From Nesterenkonia alkaliphila (GTDB lineage: Bacteria; Actinomycetota; Actinomycetes; Actinomycetales; Micrococcaceae), in the NCBI RefSeq assembly GCF_009758175.1, contig NZ_WRPM01000099.1, positions 1 to 37,665 on the forward strand: 37,665 bases of DNA, read 5' to 3'. The notes beneath the pieces are model-generated. The model ran no database searches, was not told where the DNA came from, and saw only the letters and a program-made list of their open reading frames with translations. Position 1 is the stretch's first letter; every line of letters begins with the position of its first letter. Shown here piece after piece: positions 7,075 through 15,696 of the stretch. The position numbers and the translations under genes are program-made.

Positions 7075-8316
7075 CTATCTCACCATGGGCTGCTCCGCAG
7101 AGGGCATGATGTAGGCCTCCGCCTGGTGGGCAGCGGAGTCGATGCCCTCCTCCTCGACCTGCTCGTCCACCCGGAACCCGATGGTCTTGTGGATGGCCAT
7201 CCCGATGAGATACGTGGCACCGAAGGCAAAGACCAGAGTCACCACACAGGCCACCACCTGAGCGATCAGCAGCTCGGCGCCGCCGCCCACCAGCAGGCCA
7301 GTGCGGCCCTCACCGTAGATGTCCTCGTAGCCGAAGAGGCCGATCGCAATGGTGCCCCACAGGCCGGCCACAAAGTGCAGGCCGACCACGTCCAGAGTGT
7401 CGTCATATTTGCCGTACTTGAAGTCCACAGCGAAGCAGCAGATCGCACCGGAGACAGCACCCAGGAGGATCGCGCCGATCGGCTGCACGTGAGCCACAGC
7501 CGGGGTGATAGCCACCAGACCGGCCACGATGCCGGAGGCCGCCCCCACCGGGCTGGGCTTCTTGCCGCGGGCCCACTCGGTGAGCAGCCAGGCCGTCAGC
7601 GCAGCGGCCGGAGCCAGCATAGTGTTCAGCCAGTTCAGGGAGATCTCGTCAGTGCTGCCGGCCTCACCGAGGTTGAAGCCGAACCAGCCGAACCACAGGA
7701 TCGAGGCACCCAGCAGCACCAGCGGCACGTTGTGCGCCTTGGTGGGGGCGAAGTTCGAGCGCGGGCCGATCACCAGCACCAACGCCAGCGCAGCCAGGCC
7801 GGCGCACATATGCACCACCAGGCCGCCGGCGAAGTCCACGGCCTCGCCCACGGCGTCACCGATCAGACCGCCTTCCACCAGGAGGCCACCGTCGCCCCAG
7901 ACCCAGTGGGCCAACGGGGCGTAGACCAGGGTCAGCCAGATCGGCACAAAGATCATCCAGGCGGAGAACTTGGCGCGGTCAGCGATAGCACCGGAGATCA
8001 GTGCCGTGGTGATGATGGCGAAAGTGCCGCCGAAGCCCACCCACACCAGCCCATCGCCGGCCTCCTCGAAAGAGGTGAAAGCGGCAAAGTTGTCAGTCGG
8101 GTTGCCGAACAGCCCGCCGATCGAGCTGCCGAAGGAGATCGCATCGCCCCACAGGGTCCAGGTGATCGCCACCAAGCCCATAGCCGCGAAGCTCATCATC
8201 ATCATGTTGACGGCGGATTTGGTCTGCGACAGACCGCCGTAGAAAAGTGCCAGACCAGGGGTCATGAACAGCACAAAGGCGCCGGCCACGACTACCCAGA
8301 TAACTTCTGCTTCCAT
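7075..8316 (-). CDS. amt: ammonium transporter Amt
   Basis: 413 residues from ATG 8316, which has GGAGGG six bases upstream. A frame extension to 8337 is possible but lacks a site. It is an 11-helix Amt/MEP/Rh channel that moves ammonium across the cytoplasmic membrane. Visible family features are the early FYGGLSQTKSAVN segment, the signature DFAGGLVVHMCAGLAALAL with the first pore histidine, VVGLHFVAGLWGT with the second, and the C-terminal regulatory arm GFRVDEQVEEEGID. In many actinobacteria amt is followed by glnK and glnD between ftsY and ffh. Here neither is present and an ATP-grasp gene follows, so the PII partner must be elsewhere or absent. A GlnR-like box lies upstream at 8417-8432. 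Confidence 0.97.
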   Translation of the reverse strand: MEAEVIWVVVAGAFVLFMTPGLALFYGGLSQTKSAVNMMMMSFAAMGLVAITWTLWGDAISFGSSIGGLFGNPTDNFAAFTSFEEAGDGLVWVGFGGTFAIITTALISGAIADRAKFSAWMIFVPIWLTLVYAPLAHWVWGDGGLLVEGGLIGDAVGEAVDFAGGLVVHMCAGLAALALVLVIGPRSNFAPTKAHNVPLVLLGASILWFGWFGFNLGEAGSTDEISLNWLNTMLAPAAALTAWLLTEWARGKKPSPVGAASGIVAGLVAITPAVAHVQPIGAILLGAVSGAICCFAVDFKYGKYDDTLDVVGLHFVAGLWGTIAIGLFGYEDIYGEGRTGLLVGGGAELLIAQVVACVVTLVFAFGATYLIGMAIHKTIGFRVDEQVEEEGIDSAAHQAEAYIMPSAEQPMVR

Positions 8317-8416
8317 CAGTGTCCCTCCAGAAAACATCTCTACTCACCAGTGACCCTCACCGGTGCGAGCTGGGTTCCATCGTTCACCTGACGTGTTTCA
8401 CCACGGCGGCCCTTAT

Positions 8417-8432
8417 GTTTCCGTTCAGTTAA
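8417..8432 (-). promoter_or_regulatory. GlnR-like half site upstream of amt
   Basis: On the minus strand the sequence reads TTAAC, six bases, GAAAC, close to the actinobacterial GlnR a-b half-site pair (GTnAC-N6-GAAAC). It lies about 100 bases before the amt start, a typical target of GlnR. The second pair seen at strong sites is absent, so this is a weak or chance match. Confidence 0.35.
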
Positions 8433-8460
8433 ATCTCTCCGGCGAAAACGTATTTAAACC

Positions 8461-8513
8461 ACGACGCCGCCCCACTGAACTCCCGGAAACCCGGGTGAGT
8501 GGGGCAGCGTCGT
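8461..8513 (-). terminator. rho-independent terminator of ftsY
   Basis: Positions 8461-8476 pair with 8498-8513 over 16 bases with a single C/A mismatch (8468/8506). A smaller CCCGG/CCGGG hairpin can form in the loop. On the minus strand the stem is followed by GGTTTAAATACGTTTTCG, which is T-rich. It starts 21 bases beyond the ftsY stop and also insulates amt from ftsY transcription. Confidence 0.8.
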
Positions 8514-8533
8514 ACTGGTTATTGAGAGCTGGG

Positions 8534-9721
8534 TCACTCCTCCAGGAGCGCGTCCACGAACTGCTCTGTGTCAAAGGGAGCCAAGTCATCGGGACCCTCG
8601 CCGAGCCCGATGAGCTTCACCGGAACTCCCAGCTGCTTCTGGATGGCCACCACAATCCCGCCGCGGGCGGTGCCGTCCAGCTTGGTCAGCACGATCCCGG
8701 TGACATTCACGACTTCGGAGAAGACCTTGGCCTGGCTCAGTCCGTTCTGCCCCGTGGTGGCATCGAGCACTAGGAGCACCTCGTCCACCTGGGACTTCTT
8801 CTCAATGACTCGCTTAACCTTGCCCAGCTGATCCATCAGGTTGGCCTTGTTCTGCAGCCGTCCGGCGGTATCCACCATCACCACATCGGACTCCAGCTCG
8901 ATGGCCTTCTCCACAGCGTCAAAGGCTACTGAGGCAGGATCAGCGCCCTCCTTCTCCGAGGAGACAGTGGGCACGCCCACCCGGGAGCCCCAGGTGGTCA
9001 GCTGTTCGGCGGCTGCGGCGCGGAAGGTGTCGGCGGCACCGAGGATCACATCCTTGTCCTCGGCAACCATCACCCGGGCCAGCTTGCCCACAGTGGTGGT
9101 CTTACCCACCCCGTTGACACCCACCACCAGCACTACGGATGGCCGGCCGGGATTCTTCACGTTGAGGCTTCGGTCGAATGCCGGGTCCACCAGTTTGATC
9201 AGCTCCTCACGGAGCATAGCCTTGACCCGCTCAGGATCCTTAGAGCCCTCCACAGTGACCCGCTGGCGCAGAGTCTCCACCAGCTCAAAAGTGGGCTCGG
9301 CGCCCAGGTCCGCGGAGAGCAGCGTCTCCTCAATCTCATCCCAGACATCATCATCGATCTCGTCGCGGCTCAGCAGAGCCAGCAGAGACTTGCTGAAGAT
9401 GTTGTTGGACTTCACCAACCGGGCGCGCAGCCGGGCCAACCGGGTCTCCGGGGCCTCCGGCTTCTCCAGAGTGTCAACGGTGACATCCGGGGCCTGCGTG
9501 TCGAGATCCGCGGGGGTGCCCTCCGGCCGGTCCGTGACCAGCGTGGCGCCGCCGGGCTCATCCGGGGCACCGGGGGGCAGGTCATCGGCGTCCCGGTCAG
9601 CCGGGAACTCCCGGCGCGGCTTCCCAGCGGTCAGCGGGCGTCCCTTGACCAGGAACAGGCCCAGCAGACCCACCAGCACGGCGGCTAGAACAATGAAGGT
9701 GATAAAGACTGAAGTTTCCAT
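8534..9721 (-). CDS. ftsY: signal recognition particle receptor FtsY
   Basis: 395 residues from ATG 9721; an in-frame GTG at 9739 is the alternative. FtsY is the SRP receptor GTPase that docks ribosome-nascent-chain complexes with Ffh at the membrane translocon. An N-terminal hydrophobic helix (about residues 5-25) gives actinobacterial FtsY a membrane anchor. It is followed by an acidic linker (36-92), the N domain (about 95-185) and the G domain: P-loop GVNGVGKT (201-208), DTFRAAAAEQL, DTAGRL and TKLDGTARGG. Upstream there is no smc gene, the usual neighbour in relatives, but two unrecognised genes. The partner ffh lies nearby in the opposite direction. A strong terminator follows. Confidence 0.97.
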   Translation of the reverse strand: METSVFITFIVLAAVLVGLLGLFLVKGRPLTAGKPRREFPADRDADDLPPGAPDEPGGATLVTDRPEGTPADLDTQAPDVTVDTLEKPEAPETRLARLRARLVKSNNIFSKSLLALLSRDEIDDDVWDEIEETLLSADLGAEPTFELVETLRQRVTVEGSKDPERVKAMLREELIKLVDPAFDRSLNVKNPGRPSVVLVVGVNGVGKTTTVGKLARVMVAEDKDVILGAADTFRAAAAEQLTTWGSRVGVPTVSSEKEGADPASVAFDAVEKAIELESDVVMVDTAGRLQNKANLMDQLGKVKRVIEKKSQVDEVLLVLDATTGQNGLSQAKVFSEVVNVTGIVLTKLDGTARGGIVVAIQKQLGVPVKLIGLGEGPDDLAPFDTEQFVDALLEE

Positions 9722-9791
9722 TACCCAAGATTGTCCCACAGCGGCCGCGCGCGAGGGTGAGTGGGGAGAGCGTGAGCGGGGAACCGCCGGT

Positions 9792-10466
9792 TCAGCGCCT
9801 GAAGCGGCGCCGGATGTTGCTCAGTGCGTTCCGGGCCTGCTGGGCGGCGGGGGAGACCCGCTCGCCCATCCGGTGGATCAGGCTGGAATTGGTCTCCTGG
9901 GCCAGCACCTGCAGTTTGTCATGGGCTGACTCCGCAGACTCCGCGGCAGCGGTGATACCGGCCTCAAGCTCCTCGATGCGTGCGTTCTGCGCCGCGATCC
10001 GGGCATCCCGCTCGGCCAACTGGGTGGCGTGGTGCTCCCTGGCATCGCGCAGCTGCTGCTCCAGCTCAGCCTGCTTGTTCTCATGTTCCTTCAGCGTTCC
10101 GGACATACCCTCCAACAGACCGATGAGCTCCTGCAGCTCCGCCGCCGAGGGTGCAGCCTCCACCACCGATTCAGCCTGCTTGACCCGCTCCTCCAGGGCG
10201 GCATAGTCCACCTCGCGGACCTGCTCCAGGCGCTCATAGACACTGCGCAGCTCAGCAACCAGATCCTGCTGGTGGCCCAGCAGTGCGGTCACCACCTGCT
10301 GGGCGTTCTCCCCGATATCGGTGGGCGGCTCGATCTGCTGATCCTCCTCATCAAGCAGATCCTCGAACTCAGGGTCAGCCAGCGGAAAGCTCTCCGCCTC
10401 CTGGGCACTTGCTGCGGTGGCGGCGTCGTTCTCAGGAGCCTGCTGGGGGTCCTTATGCTCGGTCAT
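9792..10466 (-). CDS. coiled-coil protein of unknown function
   Basis: 224 residues, start ATG 10466 with AGGA seven bases upstream, 9 bases after the preceding gene's stop. I do not recognise a family. The N-terminal 60 residues are acidic and low in complexity (DLLDEEDQQIEPP). Residues of about 60-180 are rich in Glu, Gln, Ala and Leu with heptad character typical of a long coiled coil (for example ELEQQLRDAREHHATQLAE). The C-terminus ends in a basic RRRFRR. There is no signal peptide or membrane helix. The layout, acidic head, coiled coil and basic tail, recalls DivIVA-like or septum-associated scaffolds, but nothing specific supports that. It is co-directional with ftsY and probably in one transcript with the next gene upstream. 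Confidence 0.7.
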   Translation of the reverse strand: MTEHKDPQQAPENDAATAASAQEAESFPLADPEFEDLLDEEDQQIEPPTDIGENAQQVVTALLGHQQDLVAELRSVYERLEQVREVDYAALEERVKQAESVVEAAPSAAELQELIGLLEGMSGTLKEHENKQAELEQQLRDAREHHATQLAERDARIAAQNARIEELEAGITAAAESAESAHDKLQVLAQETNSSLIHRMGERVSPAAQQARNALSNIRRRFRR

Positions 10467-10475
10467 GACTCGATC

Positions 10476-10964
10476 CTACTTCCGGCCCAGCAGGATGTCG
10501 TCGAAACTGCGTTTGTGCCAGGGCGCTGGCTGCGGCTCCGCTGCACTCACCACGGGGTTCTTCCCGGTGGCCGGCCTGCTCACCGGCCGGGCAGCGGCCA
10601 ACCGGGCCCGGGTCTCGCGTTCGGCAATGGTATCGGCAACCTGCTTCGGCAGTGCAGCCTGACCGATATGGGCCGGCACCTGGAGGGTGCGCATGTCGCC
10701 CTCAGTGAGTGCGCGCAGCCCGGCTGCGGGGAAGTTCAGCAGCTGCTCCACAAACTCGGCGCGCTGGCCGAAGGAGGCGCTGCGGGCCCGGTGCGCGGCG
10801 GAGACCGCGATCGGAGAGGTCCGGCTGCGCACCAGCTCCGGCAGCTGCGGGTGTGAGGCCAGTGCCCGCCCAGCGGCACGGTGAGCAGATTCCGCCGCAC
10901 GCAGGTACCCCAGATGGGCCCCCAGGGCAGACTGGATCACCTGTGCGTCAAGATTTTGGCTCAC
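10476..10964 (-). CDS. conserved hypothetical protein, no recognised domain
   Basis: 162 residues from GTG 10964. There is no Shine-Dalgarno sequence. A TAGAGT hexamer ends six bases before the GTG (10971-10976), which fits a leaderless transcript. The protein is Ala/Arg-rich and mostly helical. It has no hydrophobic segment, and ends in a short motif WHKRSFDDILLGRK after a Pro/Ala-rich linker. I cannot assign a function. It is the first gene of a minus-strand run with the coiled-coil gene and ftsY, divergent from ffh, so it may share regulation with the SRP genes. Confidence 0.65.
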   Translation of the reverse strand: MSQNLDAQVIQSALGAHLGYLRAAESAHRAAGRALASHPQLPELVRSRTSPIAVSAAHRARSASFGQRAEFVEQLLNFPAAGLRALTEGDMRTLQVPAHIGQAALPKQVADTIAERETRARLAAARPVSRPATGKNPVVSAAEPQPAPWHKRSFDDILLGRK

Positions 10965-11073
10965 GTTGTTACTCTAGGGGTTTGACAGTTCACCGCGCGG
11001 CCCGAGGCTTCAAGCTCGGGCTGAACGGGGTACGACGACGCCACCTACAGTCTCGTAAGGAAACGCACCAGAC

Positions 11074-12666
11074 GTGTTCAACTCGCTCTCTGATCGCCTC
11101 ACCGCGACGTTCAAGAACCTCCGCGGCAAGGGAAAGCTCACCGAGGCCGATATTGACGGCACCGCCCGGGAGATCCGGCGGGCCCTGCTGGACGCCGATG
11201 TGGCGGTCCCGGTGGTCCGCGAGTTCATCGCCCGGATCAAAGCCCGTGCCCTGGGCTCGGAGGTCTCCCAGGCGCTGAACCCCGGCCAGCAGGTGGTCAA
11301 GATCGTCAACGAGGAGCTGGTCGGCATCCTCGGCGGTCAGACCCGCACCCTGGAGTTCGCCAAGCAGCCTCCCACCATCATCATGTTGGCAGGTCTGCAG
11401 GGTGCCGGTAAGACCACTCTGGCCGGCAAGCTGGCCGCTCATCTGAAGAACCAGGGCCACACCCCGGTGCTGGTGGCCTGCGATCTGCAGCGGCCCAATG
11501 CGGTCAAGCAGCTGCAGGTCGGCGGTGAGCGCGCCGGTGTCCCGGTCTACGCCCCGCATCCGGGCGTCAGCTCCGAGGCCGAGGTTCCCACCGGCAACCC
11601 GGTGACGGTGGCACGAGACGGGGTGGCCCACGCCAAGGAGAAGCTGCACGATGTGGTGATCATCGACACCGCCGGCCGGCTCGGCGTGGACCAGGAGCTG
11701 ATGACCCAGGCCGCGGATATCAAGGCTGCTGTGGGCGCCCACGAGACCCTCTTCGTCATTGACGCGATGATCGGTCAGGACGCGGTCAACACCGCACAGG
11801 CCTTCAACGAGGGCGTGGACTTCACCGGCGTGGTGCTCACCAAGCTCGACGGCGACGCCCGCGGCGGCGCAGCCCTCTCAGTGGCCTCGGTCACCGGCAA
11901 ACCCGTGATGTATGCCTCCACCGGCGAGGGTCTGAAGGACTTTGAGGTCTTCCACCCTGACCGGATGGCCCGCCGCATCCTGGACATGGGCGATATCCTC
12001 TCGCTGATCGAGCAGGCCGAGGCCAACTGGGACCGCGCCGAGGCCGAGAAGATGGCCAAGAAGTTCGCCGACCAGGAGGACTTCACCCTGGAGGACTTCA
12101 GGGCCCAGATGCAGCAGATCAAGAAGATGGGCTCCATGAAGAAGCTGCTGGGCATGATGCCCGGCGCGGCCGGGATGCGCCAGCAGCTCGAGCAGTTCGA
12201 CGACTCCCAGCTGGACCGGGTGGAGGCCATCATCAACTCGATGACCCCCCATGAGCGCAACGCCCCCAAGATCATCAACGGCTCCCGCCGGGCCCGCATC
12301 GCCAAGGGTTCCGGAGTCCATGTCTCTGAGGTCAACCAACTGCTGGAGCGGTTCGGCCAGGCTGCCAAGATGATGAAGAAGATGGCCTCCGGCGGGGGGA
12401 TGCCCGGAATGCCGGGAATGCCCGGCGGCGCTATGCCGGGGATGCCCGGTGCAGGCGGCCACGGCGGAAAGAAGAAGGCCAAGGGCAAGGGAAAGAAGCA
12501 GAAGGGCAAGTCCGGCAACCCCGCCAAGGCAGCTCAGCAGGCCCGCGAGGCCGAGCTGCAGCGCAGCCAGAAACGGATGGACGGATCCAGCTTCGGTGCA
12601 GGGAAGAACGACTTCAACCCGGAGGAGCTCAACCTCCCCAGCGGTTTCGAGAAATACCTGAAGTAG
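11074..12666 (+). CDS. ffh: signal recognition particle protein Ffh
   Basis: 530 residues, GTG start with AAGGAAA at 11057-11063. Ffh is the GTPase subunit of the signal recognition particle. It binds hydrophobic signal sequences and 4.5S/scRNA and delivers ribosomes to FtsY. The N and G domains carry GLQGAGKTTLAGK, DLQRPNAVKQL, DTAGRL and TKLDGDARGGA. The M domain (about residues 325-435) is methionine-rich, with MKKLLGMMPG and the RNA-binding region SRRARIAKGSG. The C-terminal tail has repeated GMPGMPG units, a lysine-rich stretch and a conserved GFEKYLK end. It is divergent from the ftsY-side genes and begins the long plus-strand run of translation genes. Confidence 0.98.
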   Translation: MFNSLSDRLTATFKNLRGKGKLTEADIDGTAREIRRALLDADVAVPVVREFIARIKARALGSEVSQALNPGQQVVKIVNEELVGILGGQTRTLEFAKQPPTIIMLAGLQGAGKTTLAGKLAAHLKNQGHTPVLVACDLQRPNAVKQLQVGGERAGVPVYAPHPGVSSEAEVPTGNPVTVARDGVAHAKEKLHDVVIIDTAGRLGVDQELMTQAADIKAAVGAHETLFVIDAMIGQDAVNTAQAFNEGVDFTGVVLTKLDGDARGGAALSVASVTGKPVMYASTGEGLKDFEVFHPDRMARRILDMGDILSLIEQAEANWDRAEAEKMAKKFADQEDFTLEDFRAQMQQIKKMGSMKKLLGMMPGAAGMRQQLEQFDDSQLDRVEAIINSMTPHERNAPKIINGSRRARIAKGSGVHVSEVNQLLERFGQAAKMMKKMASGGGMPGMPGMPGGAMPGMPGAGGHGGKKKAKGKGKKQKGKSGNPAKAAQQAREAELQRSQKRMDGSSFGAGKNDFNPEELNLPSGFEKYLK

Positions 12667-12824
12667 TAGTAGAGTAGGCAGGTACTTTGCTCAGGTTCGG
12701 CGAGCACCCTCTACCCTCGCCGGCCTGGCCAAATGTTCACGCACGTGGCCCGGAGCTGTTTGCATACCCCCACGCGGTCCCGGCAGAGACGTGCACCCCA
12801 ATACCTACAGGAGTAACCACACAA

Positions 12825-13250
12825 GTGGCAGTCAAGATTCGTCTGAAGCGCATGGGCAAGAAGTTTGCCCCCCAGTACCGCGTAGTCGTTGCCGACTCCC
12901 GCGCCAAGCGCGATGGCAAGAACATCGAAGAGATCGGCAAGTACCACCCCACCGAGGAGCCCTCGTTCATCGAGATCGACTCGGAGCGGGCGCAGTACTG
13001 GCTCAGTGTGGGCGCCCAGCCCTCCGAGCAGGTCCAGCAGCTGCTGACCATCACCGGTGACTGGCAGAAGTTCAAGGGCCTCGAGGGTGCTGAAGGCACC
13101 CTGAAGACCAAGGCTCCCAAGGAGGAGTTCGTGCTCTCCTCCAAGGGCTCGGTCATCGTGGACAAGGCTGAGGAGCCCGCCGCAGAGGAGGCCCCTGCCG
13201 AGGCTGAGACCCCTGCTGAGGAAGCATCCGAGGAGAAGACCGAGGCATGA
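12825..13250 (+). CDS. rpsP: 30S ribosomal protein S16
   Basis: 141 residues. The start is GTG 12825, giving [20 protein letters not shown], the family N-terminus, with AGGAG at 12809-12813. S16 is a small-subunit assembly protein that binds 16S rRNA. Residues of about 1-85 are the S16 fold ([34 protein letters not shown]). The rest is an acidic Glu/Ala/Pro tail, an extension common in actinobacterial S16. An in-frame upstream extension exists but does not resemble S16. The 3' end overlaps khpA by four bases (ATGA). Confidence 0.97.
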   Translation: MAVKIRLKRMGKKFAPQYRVVVADSRAKRDGKNIEEIGKYHPTEEPSFIEIDSERAQYWLSVGAQPSEQVQQLLTITGDWQKFKGLEGAEGTLKTKAPKEEFVLSSKGSVIVDKAEEPAAEEAPAEAETPAEEASEEKTEA

Positions 13251-13504
13251 GCACCGACGCTGCACTCACCGATGCACTGGAGCACTTGGTCCGCGGGATC
13301 GTCGACTCACCCGATGAGGCCGAGGTCCGCCGCAAGAACGGCCGCCGCTACGACACCCTCCAGGTCCGGGTCAGCCCCGAGGACCTGGGCCGGGTGATCG
13401 GCCGCGCCGGCCGCACTGCCAAGGCTCTGCGCACGGTGGTGGCAGCGCTGCCCGGCGGCCATGACGTCCGGGTGGACGTGGTCGACACTGACCGCCGCCG
13501 CTGA
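13247..13504 (+). CDS. khpA: KH-domain RNA-binding protein KhpA
   Basis: 85 residues starting at an ATG that overlaps the rpsP stop (ATGA), so translation is coupled. The protein is a single small KH domain: [18 protein letters not shown], then [25 protein letters not shown] with the GRAG form of the GxxG nucleic-acid-binding loop. KhpA is a global small-RNA and mRNA binding factor. In Firmicutes it partners KhpB/EloR in controlling cell elongation. The position between rpsP and rimM is the standard one in actinobacteria. Confidence 0.93.
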   Translation: MSTDAALTDALEHLVRGIVDSPDEAEVRRKNGRRYDTLQVRVSPEDLGRVIGRAGRTAKALRTVVAALPGGHDVRVDVVDTDRRR

Positions 13505-13522
13505 CGCCATCGGGTGAGACCC

Positions 13523-14092
13523 ATGGCGCACACTGAATATCACGACGACCCGCAGTCATCGTCCCAGCAGGGCGAACGGCTGCGGGTCGCTCGCATCGGC
13601 AAACCGCACGGGATCCGCGGGGAAGTCACCGCCCAGCTCTACACCGATGAGCCCGCCGAGCGCCTGGCCCCGGGCGAAACTCTGATCCGGGTTCCCGGGC
13701 CGGAGACCCATGACCAGGGGACCACGCCGCTGACAGTGACCTCCCAGCGGTGGAACAAGAGCATCTGCCTGTTGGGCTTCGCGGAGATCCGCGACCGCAA
13801 TGCTGCTGAGGCCCTGCGCGGGACCATGCTCTACGTGGACGTTGCGGCCGAGCCCGAGGACGACGAAGAGGGCTGGTACTCCCACGAGTTGGAGGGTATG
13901 AGCTGCCTGGGGGCAGATGGGCGCGAATACGGCGTCGTACTGGAACTGCTCACCGGGGATGCTCAGGATCTGCTGGTGGTCAGAACTGCTGCCGGGCAGG
14001 AGGTCATGGTGCCGTTCGTGGAGGAGATCGTCCCAGAGATCGATCCGGAGGCCCGGCGCATCACGCTGACCCCGCCCGAGGGGCTGTTCTGA
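13523..14092 (+). CDS. rimM: ribosome maturation factor RimM
   Basis: 189 residues from ATG 13523, preceded by GGGTGAG; an in-frame GTG at 13514 has no ribosome site. RimM binds S19 and helps process the 16S rRNA 3' domain. The N-terminal domain begins RVARIGKPHGIRGEV, the family signature, and ends near residue 95. The C-terminal PRC-barrel follows (EGWYSHELEGMSC, VMVPFVEEIVPEIDPEARRI). It lies 18 bases after khpA in the rpsP operon. Confidence 0.95.
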   Translation: MAHTEYHDDPQSSSQQGERLRVARIGKPHGIRGEVTAQLYTDEPAERLAPGETLIRVPGPETHDQGTTPLTVTSQRWNKSICLLGFAEIRDRNAAEALRGTMLYVDVAAEPEDDEEGWYSHELEGMSCLGADGREYGVVLELLTGDAQDLLVVRTAAGQEVMVPFVEEIVPEIDPEARRITLTPPEGLF

Positions 14093-14177
14093 GTGAGCCC
14101 AAAGCGGTTCTTCTGCGTTCTGCACAGGGGTATTTCCCCATGCACTGTGCACAACCCGATGCGGAATGAGGTGCTGG

Positions 14178-14924
14178 GTGCGGATTGATCTGATCTCGAT
14201 CTTTCCGGAGTTCTTCGAGGTCCTGGACCTCTCATTGATCGGCCGGGCCCAGCAGGAGGGCCTGCTGCAGATCCGGCGGCACAATCTGCGCGACTACACC
14301 GCCGATAAGCACCGCACTGTGGACTCTCCGCCCGCCGGCGGCGGGGCCGGAATGGTGATGAAGCCCGAACCCTGGGCGCAGGCCCTGGAACAGGTGCTCG
14401 CCGAGACATCAGGCAACGAAGACGCCGCCGAAGAGCTCGGTGCCGGTAAGACGGGTGATTCCCGCCCCACCCTGATCATCCCGACACCTTCGGGGGAGGT
14501 CTTCACCCAGGGCCATGCCCAGGAACTGGCCGGGCATCAGCACCTGGTATTCGCCCCGGGGCGCTTCGAGGGGATCGACGAGCGGGTTACCGAATGGGCA
14601 GCCGGGCACTTTCAGGTGCGCAGACTGAGCATCGGCGACTATGTGCTCAATGGGGGAGAGGCCGCCGCAGTGGTGATGATCGAGGCCATCACCCGGCTGA
14701 TCCCCGGGGTGATCGGCAACGAGGCCTCATTGGAGGAGGAGTCCCACACTGATGGGCTCCTGGAGTACCCGGTCTACACCAAACCAGCTCAATGGCGTGG
14801 TCACCAGATCCCGGAGGTGCTGCTTTCTGGCAACCATGCCAGGATCGCAGACTGGCGCAGGGCCCAGGCCGAGGCCCGCACCCAGCAGACCCGGCCCGAT
14901 CTCTGGGCGCGATGTCAGTCCTGA
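14178..14924 (+). CDS. trmD: tRNA (guanine-37-N1)-methyltransferase TrmD
   Basis: 248 residues. GTG 14178 is chosen because it yields the family N-terminus [12 protein letters not shown] and has GAGGTG at 14168-14173; an in-frame ATG at 14166 would add four residues. TrmD places m1G at position 37 of tRNAs to prevent frameshifting, using S-adenosylmethionine bound in a trefoil knot. Motifs are [43 protein letters not shown] and the late [15 protein letters not shown]. The 3' end overlaps the convergent sseB-like gene by 10 bases. Confidence 0.97.
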   Translation: MRIDLISIFPEFFEVLDLSLIGRAQQEGLLQIRRHNLRDYTADKHRTVDSPPAGGGAGMVMKPEPWAQALEQVLAETSGNEDAAEELGAGKTGDSRPTLIIPTPSGEVFTQGHAQELAGHQHLVFAPGRFEGIDERVTEWAAGHFQVRRLSIGDYVLNGGEAAAVVMIEAITRLIPGVIGNEASLEEESHTDGLLEYPVYTKPAQWRGHQIPEVLLSGNHARIADWRRAQAEARTQQTRPDLWARCQS

Positions 14925-15358
14925 GCGGCTTCAGCCTCGGCGAGCTGCTCTTCCACAAAACTGCGCATCTGAGCCATCTGCTCGGCCGGGATCAGGAACT
15001 GGTGTTCAGCCATGGGGTCCAGCACCACGCCCACATCCAGGGTGCGCACTAGGGTGATTCCATTGGTCTGCACCACAAAGGGAGCCTGCTCCTTGTGCTG
15101 TTCGGCCTCCTCCTGAGAGCTGAACAGCACCGGCAGCGGCTTGCCATCACCGTCCTGGACCACCAGCAGGTTGGCGCCCTTGTCATTATCCGGCTCCTCA
15201 GAGCTGGCTGCGTAGACCGTGCTGTTGAGGAAAGCGTTGAGCACTGTGGTGACATCATCCTGCAGAAAGCCCTCATCAGTGCGGTTGGCCGCGGCTGCCT
15301 GCAAGGCCTGCTTCAGCTCGGGCACGGTCTCTTCAGTGGTCTCAGCGGTCTCAGTCAT
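14915..15358 (-). CDS. SseB-family protein
   Basis: 147 residues from ATG 15358, with GAGAG about nine bases upstream. The middle of the protein matches the SseB N-terminal domain: [34 protein letters not shown] and [22 protein letters not shown]. The family is widespread in actinobacteria but its biochemical role is not established. The N-terminal 30 residues are acidic and Thr/Glu-rich. It is alone on the minus strand inside a plus-strand cluster and overlaps trmD tail to tail, so the two transcripts may interfere. Confidence 0.8.
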   Translation of the reverse strand: MTETAETTEETVPELKQALQAAAANRTDEGFLQDDVTTVLNAFLNSTVYAASSEEPDNDKGANLLVVQDGDGKPLPVLFSSQEEAEQHKEQAPFVVQTNGITLVRTLDVGVVLDPMAEHQFLIPAEQMAQMRSFVEEQLAEAEAAQD

Positions 15359-15481
15359 TCCTGATCACTCTCAATACTCTGGTTTCTCTGGATCATTCGG
15401 TCCCCACCCACGCTACGGCAGAGCCCCTGCCTGTGCGAGGGCTGTCCGGCCCAGCTGGCTGGATTGGGCGGAGAGCGAAAA

Positions 15482-15510
15482 TTGAGAAAGTGGCCGAACC
15501 CGCATAGGAT
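15482..15510 (+). promoter_or_regulatory. promoter upstream of rplS
   Basis: TTGAGA (15482-15487), 17 bases, TAGGAT (15505-15510) is a good housekeeping-sigma promoter. Transcription would start near 15517, leaving a leader of about 180 bases before rplS. Confidence 0.6.
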
Positions 15511-15696
15511 GGAGTGCTGTGCCTGCTGGGTGCCGACTCTGCCATAGGGGATAGGTGCCGTACAGTCAGGACCCGCCGACTGGTGAACATCCTCGCCCGG
15601 CGGAACCCAAAGCTTATGACCTGCGCTGAGCCTGCCTCAGCCCGCGTCCCTGACATCAGGCAGCTGACCTGTGGCAGCACTGAAGAAGGAGAAACC
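15511..15696 (+). other. long 5' leader of rplS
   Basis: Together with the promoter this fills the 338-base gap between the sseB-like gene and rplS. It can form small hairpins, for example GCTGAG/CTCAGC (15625-15630 with 15636-15641). The in-frame upstream codons do not look like L19. A leader of this length ahead of a ribosomal protein gene could allow autoregulation, but I recognise no known leader class. Confidence 0.35.

Noticed and set aside
7126-8391. 421-codon open frame on the plus strand across amt
   Set aside because: Lies antisense to a clear ammonium transporter; its product is Gln/His/Arg-rich with no family resemblance, as expected from a high-G+C shadow frame.
8841-9929. 362-codon plus-strand frame across ftsY
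   Set aside because: Ser/Thr-rich antisense frame of a conserved GTPase; no ribosome site or homology features.
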